Shown here piece by piece: positions 10,657 through 18,240 of a stretch of DNA of 49,337 nt (position 1 is the stretch's first letter; every line of letters starts with the position of its first letter). Under the pieces are notes generated by a model. The model was not told the origin of the DNA. It was given only the letters and a program-made list of their open reading frames with translations, and ran no database searches. The position numbers and the translations under genes were made by a program. Origin of the DNA: Pseudoxanthomonas sp. (GTDB taxonomy: Bacteria; Pseudomonadota; Gammaproteobacteria; Xanthomonadales; Xanthomonadaceae); assembly GCF_024710765.1 (NCBI RefSeq), contig NZ_JANJUE010000027.1, forward strand, positions 1 to 49,337, given 5' to 3'.

Positions 10657-10831
10657 GTTTACGGGCCGTCGTTGGCCGTGCTCCTGGCGCCGCCGCCCCG
10701 CGCTGCGGGCTCGGGTCGGTGCCGATACCCCGTATCTCGATCGCCGCAAGCGTCGAAATAGGAGGAATCCGATTTCCCGCGCGTCCCGGGCTTCCCAGAC
10801 TGAGCTGTGCGGAATCGAAAAGGTCTGGACG

Positions 10832-11392
10832 TTGGACAGCAGGCATCGCGTATCGGGGCTCACCTTGATCGAACTTATGGTCGCTCTCGCCGTATTGGGG
10901 CTTCTGGCAACCTTGGCCGTCCCGGCCTATCGGGATTTCATGGTCCGGGCGCGCATGAGTGAAGCCCTGTCGATGGTGGGGCCTCTCAAGTTGGCGGTGG
11001 CGGAGACCGTCATGGTCCAAGGGGATCCGGCCGCATTCATGGCCTCCCTGCCGATTAAGGGCAAGCATTCGACGGAGGTCTTCGGCTATACGCCGATCGG
11101 CTATTTTCCGGGAAGCCGGGGAACCCGTTACGTCAAACAGGCGGTGGTCAGTGAGACGGGGGTCATCATCATTCAAGCCCAGGACACGGGTTGCAAGGGA
11201 TACCTGTCCCAAGACGGCAGCGATCTCACCCAGCTTTGGCTGTATCCGAAGCTCAACGGCAGCAAGTCCGGCCTGGACTGGATGTGCGTCTCCGCGACCT
11301 ACCATTGGAATGCCAAGGACCGCGTCTACAAATGTGTGCCCGCCGTCTGCCAGCATGACGACAACGATTTGCGGAAATGGCTGAAGGAATGA
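10832..11392 (+). CDS. Type IV pilin-like prepilin, isolated
   Basis: This protein of about 186 residues has a prepilin signature: a short basic leader, then G followed by LTLIELMVALAVLGLLATLAVPAY, giving cleavage after glycine, Glu at +5 of the mature protein and a hydrophobic alpha-1 helix. The +1 residue is Leu rather than the usual Phe/Met. Cysteines near the C terminus (CVPAVC) could form the pilin D-loop disulfide. No other pilus genes lie nearby. The start is uncertain. The TTG at 10832 has AAAGG upstream, but a consensus AGGAGG (10760-10765) stands six bases before an in-frame ATT at 10772, with no stop between. Major pilin, minor pilin or pseudopilin cannot be distinguished. Confidence 0.85.
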   Translation: MDSRHRVSGLTLIELMVALAVLGLLATLAVPAYRDFMVRARMSEALSMVGPLKLAVAETVMVQGDPAAFMASLPIKGKHSTEVFGYTPIGYFPGSRGTRYVKQAVVSETGVIIIQAQDTGCKGYLSQDGSDLTQLWLYPKLNGSKSGLDWMCVSATYHWNAKDRVYKCVPAVCQHDDNDLRKWLKE

Positions 11393-11467
11393 TGGCCATG
11401 GCCCGGGCAGACACCAGCGGAAGCTGGACCCGAAGTTCGCCCGCGTACCACTGCATTCGCCCACGTT

Positions 11468-11509
11468 CCTGCTTCTGAGGAGAAGGCGGGCCCGCGCGGC
11501 AGGTTTTTT
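11468..11509 (+). terminator. Possible terminator after the pilin gene
   Basis: CCTGC (11468-11472) can pair with GCAGG (11499-11503) directly before six T residues. Inside are two smaller hairpins (TTCT-GAGG-AGAA and the self-complementary GCGGGCCCGC). The branched fold makes the call tentative. Confidence 0.35.
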
Positions 11510-11524
11510 CCATGCCCAGGACAT

Positions 11525-11554
11525 AAAAAAACAGGCAGACCGAAGTCTGCCTGT
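11525..11554 (-). terminator. Intrinsic terminator of tRNA-Arg
   Basis: Read on the minus strand, the ten-base stem ACAGGCAGAC/GTCTGCCTGT with a TTCG loop is followed by six T residues (complement of 11525-11530). It lies nine bases beyond the tRNA 3' end. Confidence 0.92.
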
Positions 11555-11563
11555 TCTTGCAAA

Positions 11564-11640
11564 TGGCGCGCCCGGAGAGATTCGAACTCCCGACCGCCTG
11601 GTTCGTAGCCAGGTACTCTATCCAGCTGAGCTACGGGCGC
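11564..11640 (-). tRNA. tRNA-Arg (anticodon ACG)
   Basis: This 77-base tRNA on the minus strand has acceptor arms GCGCCCG and CGGGCGC, a G discriminator and an encoded CCA end. The anticodon stem CCTGG/CCAGG frames CTACGAA, giving ACG (read as ICG), which decodes CGU/CGC/CGA. In E. coli the equivalent argV genes follow the Ser(GCU) tRNA on the same strand; here it is about 3.4 kb away and inverted relative to csrA and tRNA-Ser. Confidence 0.97.
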
Positions 11641-11657
11641 GTTGCGTTAGAGGCGGA

Positions 11658-11686
11658 ATTCTGCACGATTCGATTTCGGGCGTCAA
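11658..11686 (-). promoter_or_regulatory. Predicted tRNA-Arg promoter
   Basis: On the minus strand TTGACG (complement of 11681-11686) and CAGAAT (complement of 11658-11663) are exactly 17 bases apart. The start would fall near 11651, about ten bases before the tRNA 5' end. Confidence 0.65.
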
Positions 11687-11886
11687 TCATTTTTCCGTAA
11701 CGAATTTCCCTGGCCGATATCCTATGGCGCGGGCACGCGGTCCCGGTGGACGTCCAGGGGCCGGGAAGCGCTGCCTGCATCCCAATTCCGGGATCCGGGA
11801 AGGGCCTGTTAGCGGGACTTTCACGGTCCGCCCGTGACAATACCGGCCACAGGGGGAACATCCAGTATTCCGGGAGTTCCATTTCA

Positions 11887-13443
11887 ATGCGTTTTTCCAA
11901 ACCCTTGCTCGGTCTGGGGCTGCTTGTGGCCGTCCCGCTGAGCGCGGTGGCCGCCACCTATACGGTGGGGCCGTCCGGGCGCCAGTACACCCAATTGTCC
12001 ACGCTCCTGCGCAACGTCGATCTCGCGCCGGGCGACATCGTCGAAGTGGACGGCAACGCGACCTACAGCGGGGACATCGTCATCGGTGACGATGACAGTG
12101 GCACCGCCGCCAATCCGGTGACCATCCGCTGGCGGCGGGTGGCGGGCGCCAGCCGTCCGATCCTGCGTGGCGGCACCCATACGATCAAGTTCGAACAATC
12201 CAACCACGTGGTGCTGGAGGGTTTCGAAATCACCGGCGGCAGTACGACCTGCGTTTTCAGCGAGGCCCACGGCGCCACCGTGCGCGATGCCTACATCCAC
12301 GACTGTCCGTCGCACGGCATCCTGGGCGCGGATCAGAACTCGGGATCCTTCACCCTCGAGTACAGCGAGGTGGCGCGGGCCGGGCAGGGCGATCGCCGCC
12401 ATGCCATCTACATGCAATCGGACGAGGTCGCCTACCCGGACACGGTGTTCCGGATGCGCCACAACTACGTGCATGACGCGACCGGCGGCGTGCTGGTGCG
12501 CGTGCGCCACCAGCGCGCGGAGATCTACTACAACTGGATCGAGGGCTCCGATCTGCATGAGGTCGAGCTGATTGGTCCCGACTGCGAGACCCAGAAGTCC
12601 GGCTGGACCGCGGACCTGCGCCGCGAGGACGCCGACGTGGTCGGCAACGTGATCATCCATCGCGCCAGCAGCCGTTCCGGCAATGCGTTCCGCATCGGCG
12701 GTGATCTCAATGGCCGCAACCAGGGCCGTACCCGCCTGGTCAACAACACGATCATCCTGGATCGCGGCGGCAGCGCCAACGCGGTGCTGGTCCAGTTGGG
12801 CCAGGGCTCGCTGGAAATGCACAACAACGCGATCTACCAGAATGGCGGCAGCACGCCGGCGATTGTGCGCGAGAACCCCGCCAGCGATGTGGCCACGCCG
12901 TATTGCGGCCCACAGGGCCGCGAACCGTGGTCGAACGGGCGGAAAGTGGCGGGCAGCAACAACTGGGTGCAGACCGGGGCGACCCTGGTGCCGGCCGAGT
13001 GGAGCGGCACGGTGCGAGGCGCGGATCCCCTGTTGACCAATGTCGCCCAGCGCAGTCTGCGTCCGCGCACGGGCAGTCCGTTGCTGGCCGCCGGCAACAA
13101 CACCCCGGCGACTCCGGCGGCGTTCCCGTTCCCGTCACCGCAACTGCTGCCGGCCTATGATCCGCCGCTGCGGGTCAAGTTGGCCATCGGCGATGCCCAC
13201 GCGCGGCTGGTGCCCAGCCGGATCGCGATCGGCGCGCTGGAACTCAGCGACATCGACAACCGCATCCGGGTCAATGGCGCGCAGCCGTTGATTCCCGGAC
13301 AGGGGCCCGCCGCGAGCCAGCCGGCGGCCGGCGCCCAGGCGCAGCCGCAACCGGTGTCCAGCCGGCGCGGCGTCTACCTGGGCCGCTCGCCCTATCGGCA
13401 GGCGCCGGCCGCGCGTTACCGGCGCTCGGTGGTCAAACCCTGA
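11887..13443 (+). CDS. Secreted right-handed beta-helix protein, polysaccharide lyase-like
   Basis: This 518-residue protein begins with a signal peptide (MRFSKPLLGLGLLVAVPLS, then AVAA before the mature TYTVG). The body reads as parallel beta-helix coils with recurring asparagine ladders (for example VVLEGFEITGG, NYVHDATGG, NNTIILD, MHNNAIYQN), the fold of pectate lyases, chondroitinase B and alginate-type lyases. The opening motif GDIVEVDGNATYSGDIVI is typical of that superfamily. The last 60 residues or so are proline-, alanine- and glutamine-rich and probably disordered. Substrate and catalytic residues cannot be assigned. An ATG-less longer frame upstream lacks a signal peptide and is rejected. 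It is the left boundary gene of the EPS locus and may trim or release the polymer. Confidence 0.82.
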   Translation: MRFSKPLLGLGLLVAVPLSAVAATYTVGPSGRQYTQLSTLLRNVDLAPGDIVEVDGNATYSGDIVIGDDDSGTAANPVTIRWRRVAGASRPILRGGTHTIKFEQSNHVVLEGFEITGGSTTCVFSEAHGATVRDAYIHDCPSHGILGADQNSGSFTLEYSEVARAGQGDRRHAIYMQSDEVAYPDTVFRMRHNYVHDATGGVLVRVRHQRAEIYYNWIEGSDLHEVELIGPDCETQKSGWTADLRREDADVVGNVIIHRASSRSGNAFRIGGDLNGRNQGRTRLVNNTIILDRGGSANAVLVQLGQGSLEMHNNAIYQNGGSTPAIVRENPASDVATPYCGPQGREPWSNGRKVAGSNNWVQTGATLVPAEWSGTVRGADPLLTNVAQRSLRPRTGSPLLAAGNNTPATPAAFPFPSPQLLPAYDPPLRVKLAIGDAHARLVPSRIAIGALELSDIDNRIRVNGAQPLIPGQGPAASQPAAGAQAQPQPVSSRRGVYLGRSPYRQAPAARYRRSVVKP

Positions 13444-13488
13444 GGAACGGACGGGCGGTCATCGTGCCGCCCATCCAGCCACCCATCC

Positions 13489-13517
13489 AGGCCGGGGCAA
13501 CCCGGCCTGTTTTTTTT
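13489..13517 (+). terminator. Intrinsic terminator after the beta-helix gene
   Basis: The eight-base stem AGGCCGGG/CCCGGCCT with a GCAA loop is followed by G and eight T residues. It separates the beta-helix gene from the sugar transferase transcript. Confidence 0.93.
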
Positions 13518-13676
13518 GCGCCGGGGAGGGCGCGCCGCGTACGGCAAGGACGACCGTTCGTCCCGGGCGCGGTCGGATGTGGCCGGGTAGCGCCTGAAGT
13601 CGCGTTGATAGCGGTGTTGCCAATGCAAGCGCAGGCCGTGGGTATCCGCGAATGACCGTAGTACAGGCAGGCCGCA
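13518..13676 (+). other. Upstream region of the initiating transferase
   Basis: No gene was recognised in these 160 bases and no -35/-10 pair with acceptable spacing stood out, although the promoter for the sugar transferase should lie here. The 13677-13722 stretch that follows is rich in CA-G(n)-A motifs and is treated separately. Confidence 0.4.
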
Positions 13677-13722
13677 GGAACGCCAGGGAACCGGGGGCCA
13701 GGACAGGGGGAAACATGCAGGA
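13677..13722 (+). promoter_or_regulatory. Cluster of five GGA motifs, candidate CsrA-binding leader
   Basis: GGA occurs at 13677, 13687, 13701, 13709 and 13720, each in a CA-G-rich context (CAGGA, CAGGGA, CAGGA, CAGGGGGA, CAGGA). One overlaps the Shine-Dalgarno sequence and one the second and third codons of the leader ORF. CsrA recognises GGA in such contexts and represses EPS leaders such as E. coli pgaA. That this RNA is a target here is inference. Confidence 0.4.
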
Positions 13723-13810
13723 CGGGTTGAATGCGTGCAGCCAGCGCTGCGCGCCGCAAGGGCCGCACACCGGCCGGCCGCGTGCGCCGCTGGCGGGAGT
13801 GATGCCATGA
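13715..13810 (+). CDS. 31-codon leader ORF coupled to the sugar transferase
   Basis: An ATG at 13715, four bases after AGGGGG, opens a 31-residue frame (MQDGLNACSQRCAPQ..., ending AGVMP). Its stop TGA (13808-13810) overlaps the ATG of the sugar transferase (13807-13809). The strong ribosome site plus the ATGA overlap suggests that translation of this small ORF feeds or gates the downstream start. The peptide is rich in Pro, Arg and Gly, has two Cys, and resembles no family known to me. It could be a chance frame in GC-rich DNA, although the Shine-Dalgarno quality and exact overlap argue against that. Confidence 0.5.
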   Translation: MQDGLNACSQRCAPQGPHTGRPRAPLAGVMP

Positions 13811-15204
13811 AGTCCAGTCAGGCCAGCCGCAAGGCGCGCGCCGCCCGCATCCTGTGGATCGCGGAAGTCATCGTGCTGATGGCAGCGGTGATGGCCGCGG
13901 CGTGGATCCGTTTCCACAACGAACCCGAGTACCACGTCGTCTTCGCCCAGCAGGCGCCGATCCGGGCGGTGCTGGTGGCGTTGTTCCTGACTGGCGCGAT
14001 GGCGGCCTTCGGCCTGTACCAGGTCCATGTCCGCCACACGCGGCTGGATTTCGTGCTGCGCCTGACCCTGTCGTTCGCGTTCGGCGGCATCGGCCTGGTG
14101 GTGCTGTATTACCTGATTCCGGCGACCTACATCGGCCGCGGCGTGCAGGCGATGTCGCTGGCGCTGGGCCTGGTCGGCGTCTGCCTGGTCCGGCTGGCCT
14201 GGATGCACATCTACGGCTCGGACGTGCTGAAGCAGCGGATCCTGATCTTCGGCGCCGGCAAGAATGCGGACCTGATCAATTCGCGCATGCGCCGCAAGTC
14301 GGATCGGCGCTCGTTCCTGGTGCTCGGTTTCGTGCCGGTTCCCGGCCAGCCGGTGCTGGTGCAGGAGGATCTGCTGGTGCGCCCGGGCGAGGAAGGGTTG
14401 TCCGAACTGGTCGAGCGCCTGCAGATCGACGAACTGGTCATTGCCCCGGACGAGCGCCGCGGCGGCCTGCCGATGGAAGAGATGCTTCTGTGCGTGCAGC
14501 GCGGCGTGTCGGTCGTGGACCTGTCCAGTTTCTTCGAGCGCGAGGCCGGCATGGTCCAGCTCAACGTGGTCGATCCGTCCTGGCTGGTGTTTTCCGGTGG
14601 TTTCGATTATTCGACGCCGCGGCGGTTGAGCAAGCGCTTCTTCGATCTGGCTGCGGCGCTGGCGCTGCTGTTGATCGCCTGGCCGCTGATGCTGCTGGTC
14701 GCGCTGGCGGTGTGGGTCGAATCGGGCGGGCCGATCTTCTACAGCCAGACACGGGTGGGCGAACGCGGCCGCCATTTCACCCTGACCAAGTTCCGCAGCA
14801 TGCGGGTCGACGCCGAGAAGGACGGCGTGGCGGTGTGGGCGAGCAAGGACGACGATCGCAGCACGCGGGTCGGCAAGATCATCCGCAAGACCCGCCTGGA
14901 CGAACTGCCGCAGCTGGTGGCGGTGATTCGCGGCGACATGAGTTTCGTCGGGCCGCGTCCGGAGCGCCCGCACTTCGTCGACATGCTCAATGACGAGATC
15001 CGCTACTACGGCGTCCGCCACAGCGTGAAGCCCGGCCTGACCGGCTGGGCGCAGTTGCGCTATCCCTATGGCGCCTCGGTGCGCGACGCCGAGGAGAAGC
15101 TGAAGTTCGATCTGTTCTACGTGAAGAACCACGGCCTCGTTTTCGATCTGATGATCCTGCTGCAGACGGTCGAGGTCGTGCTGTTTGGACGTGGCGCGCG
15201 CTGA
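13807..15204 (+). CDS. Polyprenyl-phosphate sugar-phosphate transferase initiating EPS synthesis
   Basis: This 465-residue membrane protein transfers a sugar-1-phosphate from a nucleotide sugar to undecaprenyl phosphate, the committed first step of repeat-unit assembly. Four N-terminal membrane helices fall within about residues 12-125. A Rossmann-like middle begins at RILIFGAGKNADLI, and another hydrophobic helix (FFDLAAALALLLIAWPLMLLV) precedes the catalytic domain. Catalytic-domain signatures are FRSMRVDAE, KTRLDELPQL, SFVGPRPERP and GLTGWAQLRYPYG. The organisation matches the XrtA/PEP-CTERM-associated transferase family (TIGR03013 type). The ATG follows GGGAG and overlaps the stop of the leader ORF. 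Sugar specificity cannot be read from the sequence. Confidence 0.92.
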   Translation: MKSSQASRKARAARILWIAEVIVLMAAVMAAAWIRFHNEPEYHVVFAQQAPIRAVLVALFLTGAMAAFGLYQVHVRHTRLDFVLRLTLSFAFGGIGLVVLYYLIPATYIGRGVQAMSLALGLVGVCLVRLAWMHIYGSDVLKQRILIFGAGKNADLINSRMRRKSDRRSFLVLGFVPVPGQPVLVQEDLLVRPGEEGLSELVERLQIDELVIAPDERRGGLPMEEMLLCVQRGVSVVDLSSFFEREAGMVQLNVVDPSWLVFSGGFDYSTPRRLSKRFFDLAAALALLLIAWPLMLLVALAVWVESGGPIFYSQTRVGERGRHFTLTKFRSMRVDAEKDGVAVWASKDDDRSTRVGKIIRKTRLDELPQLVAVIRGDMSFVGPRPERPHFVDMLNDEIRYYGVRHSVKPGLTGWAQLRYPYGASVRDAEEKLKFDLFYVKNHGLVFDLMILLQTVEVVLFGRGAR

Positions 15205-15232
15205 TCGCGCTCCCGGCACGCGGCAACGCGGC

Positions 15233-16147
15233 TCAGCCGGGAAGCAGGTTCCTCGCCGCGCGACGCGCGGCGAACGGTACCAGCCGCAGCAGTTCGCGGC
15301 GGATCACCGGGTCCGGCGTCAATCGCCAGGCCTCGCGTGCCAGTCGCCAGCCATCGCCCCAGCGCCCACGGATCAGCATGCCGCGGGCGTTGCGCGCGTA
15401 GGTGCCGGCGAGTGCGCGATCCAGTTCCGCGTCGGCGACCTCGCCACGCGCGGCGCGTACCGCGCGTTCGACCACGCGCACGTAGTCGTCGTAGGTGCTG
15501 GCTTCGGCCGAGAGGCCGTCGTGGCCGCGCATGGCGCGCACCAGCGATTGTTCGACCACGCCGATAGGCCAGCGCTGGGCGATGCGCAGGTGGAAGTCGA
15601 TGTCCTCGGCGGTGCGCAGGCTTTCGTCGAAGCCGCCGATGTCCTCGAACACTTCGCGGCGCAGGATGGCCGAAGCCGGCGCCAGCGCGGGATTGTGGAT
15701 CACCCAGCGCAGCACGCGGCCATCCTCGCGGATCACGTCGCGGCGGCGGAACACGTCGATCAGCCGACCCTCGCTGTCGACCCTTTCGACGTCGCACAGG
15801 ACCATGCCCGCGTCCGGATGCGCCTCCAGCCAGGCCAGTTGCCGTTCGGTCTTCTCCGGCAGCCATTCGTCGTCGCTGTCCAGCAGGGCGAAGTAGCGGC
15901 CGCGGGCCAGGCGCATGCCATGGTTGCGCGCCGCGGACACGCCGGCGTTGGCCTGCCAGACGTAGCGGATGCGATCACCGTAGCGAGCAGCCAGCAGATC
16001 GCCGGTACCGTCGCTGGAACCGTCGTCGACGACGATGATTTCATCGATCGTGCGGGTCTGCGCGAGCACCGTGTCGATCGCGCGCACCACCAGGTCCCGC
16101 CGGTTGTAGGTGGGTATAATCGTTGAAACCTCGATAGCTGGCGCCAT
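15233..16147 (-). CDS. Family 2 glycosyltransferase
   Basis: This 304-residue GT-A glycosyltransferase probably adds a sugar to the lipid-linked repeat unit at the inner membrane. The fold markers are STIIPTYNRRDLV at the start, VVDDGSSDGT near residues 39-48, the nucleotide-binding DSDD at 90-93 and the candidate base ED at 181-182. GGAGAG (complement of 16158-16163) lies ten bases before the ATG. Its start codon shares the four bases CATG (16145-16148) with the divergent deacetylase gene. The stop lies 28 bases from the convergent sugar transferase. An upstream in-frame start would run deep into the deacetylase gene and is rejected. Confidence 0.9.
   Translation of the reverse strand: MAPAIEVSTIIPTYNRRDLVVRAIDTVLAQTRTIDEIIVVDDGSSDGTGDLLAARYGDRIRYVWQANAGVSAARNHGMRLARGRYFALLDSDDEWLPEKTERQLAWLEAHPDAGMVLCDVERVDSEGRLIDVFRRRDVIREDGRVLRWVIHNPALAPASAILRREVFEDIGGFDESLRTAEDIDFHLRIAQRWPIGVVEQSLVRAMRGHDGLSAEASTYDDYVRVVERAVRAARGEVADAELDRALAGTYARNARGMLIRGRWGDGWRLAREAWRLTPDPVIRRELLRLVPFAARRAARNLLPG
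16115..16120 (+). promoter_or_regulatory. Candidate -10 element for the deacetylase gene
   Basis: A perfect TATAAT preceded by TGGG lies inside the first coding codons of the divergent glycosyltransferase gene. Transcription would begin near 16127, giving the plus-strand gene a leader of about 19 bases. No good -35 is visible; a TG-containing extended -10 may compensate. Confidence 0.5.
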
Positions 16148-17168
16148 GCTGAAGGATCTCTCCAAGAAGCTTCTATACGTCAGTGGTCTGCTGGGCCTGT
16201 ACCACCGCGTGCGCAACGCGGACAGCCTGACCGTGGTGATGTTCCATCGTACCCTGAGCCCGGAGGATCCGCGCTGGCGGACCTGCGACCCGGATTACAC
16301 CCTGGCGACCCACTGGCTGGCCGATTCGCTGGCGTTTTTCCGCCGGCACTACCACGTGGTGTCGCTGGAGCAGGTGCTGGCTTCGCGCCGCGCGGGCACG
16401 CCGCTGCCACCGCGTGCGCTGTTGATCACCTTCGACGATGGCTGGGCCGACAACGCCGACTACGCGCTGCCCGAACTGCGCAAGGCCGGCCTGCCCGCAT
16501 TGATGTTCGTGGTGTCGGACGCGGTGGGCACGCGCCAGCCGTTCTTCCAGGAACGCCTGATCGCGGCGCTGCGTCGCGGTGCGTTGAAACTGGCGGATCT
16601 GGCCGCGGCGATGCAGCCGCACCTGGACGAACCCTGGCAGCCCCGCGACGAATCGCTGGGCGAACTGCGCGAGGCCATCGCGCGGTTGGAGCGCATGCCG
16701 GCGGCGGAGCGCGAGGCGGTGCTGGCGCCGTTCATGGCCGCGCTGGACGACGGCCAGCGGCACATGGTGACCGCCGCGGAACTGGAACAGCTTGCCGCCG
16801 GTGGCGTGGCTTTGGGCCTGCATGGCAAGACCCATACGCCGATGAAATTCGCGGCGGATCTGGATGCGGAGTTGTCCGGTGCACGCGCCGCGCTGGCGCG
16901 GCACCTGGGACAGCCGGCGCCCAGCGCCGAATCGATGTCCTTCCCGCATGGTTCCTTCGACGACGCGATCGCGCAACGCGCGCGTGGCGCCGGTTACGAG
17001 CTGATCTTCACCAGCGTGCCGGTGCTCAATCCGGTCGGCGACGGGGTCGGCTGGCTGCTTGGACGCACCGGTTTCGAGACCGATGCGGTGGTCGACGCGC
17101 GCGGGCGCTTCCGTCCGGACTGGCTGGCGCTCTACCTGTTCCGCAAACCGGCGCAGCGGCTGGCCTGA
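16146..17168 (+). CDS. NodB-type polysaccharide deacetylase (CE4), first of three
   Basis: This 340-residue protein carries the CE4 catalytic motif TFDDGW at 95-100 (general base and metal aspartates D97/D98) and the metal-binding HGKTH at 226-230. It probably removes N- or O-acetyl groups from the glycan or its lipid-linked repeat. There is no clear signal peptide. The hydrophobic first 20 residues (MLKDLSKKLLYVSGLLGLY) may associate with the membrane, so the site of action is uncertain. The ATG at 16146 overlaps the divergent start; a GTG at 16110 is possible but would begin upstream of the inferred transcription start. The gene converges on the GNAT gene with a 16-base gap. Confidence 0.88.
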   Translation: MLKDLSKKLLYVSGLLGLYHRVRNADSLTVVMFHRTLSPEDPRWRTCDPDYTLATHWLADSLAFFRRHYHVVSLEQVLASRRAGTPLPPRALLITFDDGWADNADYALPELRKAGLPALMFVVSDAVGTRQPFFQERLIAALRRGALKLADLAAAMQPHLDEPWQPRDESLGELREAIARLERMPAAEREAVLAPFMAALDDGQRHMVTAAELEQLAAGGVALGLHGKTHTPMKFAADLDAELSGARAALARHLGQPAPSAESMSFPHGSFDDAIAQRARGAGYELIFTSVPVLNPVGDGVGWLLGRTGFETDAVVDARGRFRPDWLALYLFRKPAQRLA

Positions 17169-17184
17169 GGCCTCGCCGCGGCGG

Positions 17185-18237
17185 TCATTCGTCTTCATCC
17201 GCCGAGGTCAGGAACCAGATCGGTTCGGTGCCGTTGGCAAGATTCCAGCGCACGAACACCGGTCGCCGGCCGCGCTCGCTGAAGCCGCTTTCGCGCCACG
17301 CCTGCAACTGGCATTCCGGCCCGGTGATCTCCACCGAGACCGAACCATGCCCGGCGGCGCGCGCGGCGGCGAGCAGGGCCAGCACATAGGCCTGCGGAAG
17401 CCCGTGCGCGCCGTTGTCGGACCAGAAGTCGCGCACGTGCAACGCGCTGTCCTCGACCTGCACCGCGAACCAGGCCTTCAGTTCCTTGCCGTCAGGCGAG
17501 GTGATCCAGAGATAGCGGGTGGTCGCCAACGGGGAATCGTCGAAGCGCCACTTGGCGTGCAGGCTGTCGCGCACCGCGAGCACGCCATCACCCTGCGACG
17601 AGGCCGACCACAGGGCGTCCATGCGCGGATCGACGCGATTGCCCCATTCGCTGCGCAGGCGCGGACCGTGCCAGCGGCGCCAGCCGTCACGGCAGGCCAC
17701 CGCGAGATCGAGCAGCCAACCGGCGGGCGAGGCGAGCCATGCGGCCGGCAGGCGCGTGCGCAGGTAGCGGGCATGGCGCAGCACGCGCGCATAGCGCACC
17801 AGATCGGTCGGATGCTGGTAGCCCATGCGCTTGAACACCGCGGCCGCCTTCGGATTGGGAAATCCGTACAGCACGTCAACCTGCTCCTTGCCGGCATCGA
17901 TCAGGCCCTGCTGCAGCATCAGCGCGGGGCCGAGCGAACGGTGTTCGGGCAGCACCGCCAGATCCACCAGCACGCCGGCGCCCAGATCGCGGCCGCGATG
18001 GCGCATCCGGCGGCGGCCGGCGCAGGCGGTGCCCACCCATTGTCCGCTGCGGGTTTCCTGCAGCAGTTGCAGCAGCGGCGGTCCGTGCGGACCGGCGAGG
18101 TAGAACCAGTCGTACTTGGCGGCGATCCGGTCGGTGCGGCCCAGATTGCCCCACCAGATCGACAGCACGGTGTCCCGGTCGCGCAGCGGATCGCCGGTGC
18201 GGACGAGATACTGGGGGGAGGGCGGGGCCTGGTTCAC
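17185..18237 (-). CDS. GNAT-like N-acyltransferase, last gene of the ACP operon
   Basis: This 350-residue protein appears to contain a GNAT fold: LVDLAVLPEHRSLGPALMLQQGLIDAG in the first half resembles the acyl-CoA pyrophosphate loop region, and a second weaker alpha/beta part follows (VEITGPECQLQAWRESGFSERGRRPVFVRW). It starts with GTG three bases after the stop of the NadE-like gene and ends the four-gene minus operon. The context suggests that it transfers an acyl group, perhaps from the acyl carrier protein of the same operon, to an amino sugar of the glycan. That role is inference; the donor and acceptor are not shown by the sequence. Confidence 0.72.
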   Translation of the reverse strand: MNQAPPSPQYLVRTGDPLRDRDTVLSIWWGNLGRTDRIAAKYDWFYLAGPHGPPLLQLLQETRSGQWVGTACAGRRRMRHRGRDLGAGVLVDLAVLPEHRSLGPALMLQQGLIDAGKEQVDVLYGFPNPKAAAVFKRMGYQHPTDLVRYARVLRHARYLRTRLPAAWLASPAGWLLDLAVACRDGWRRWHGPRLRSEWGNRVDPRMDALWSASSQGDGVLAVRDSLHAKWRFDDSPLATTRYLWITSPDGKELKAWFAVQVEDSALHVRDFWSDNGAHGLPQAYVLALLAAARAAGHGSVSVEITGPECQLQAWRESGFSERGRRPVFVRWNLANGTEPIWFLTSADEDE

Positions 18238-18240
18238 GGG

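Noticed and set aside
8078-11640. Genomic island bounded by attachment repeats at the two tRNA genes.
   Set aside because: No duplicate of either tRNA 3' end and no integrase were found by eye, so only a local rearrangement is proposed.
13459-15219. A 586-codon minus-strand frame over the sugar transferase.
   Set aside because: The sense strand has all transferase signatures and a good start; the antisense frame also runs through the terminator at 13489-13517.
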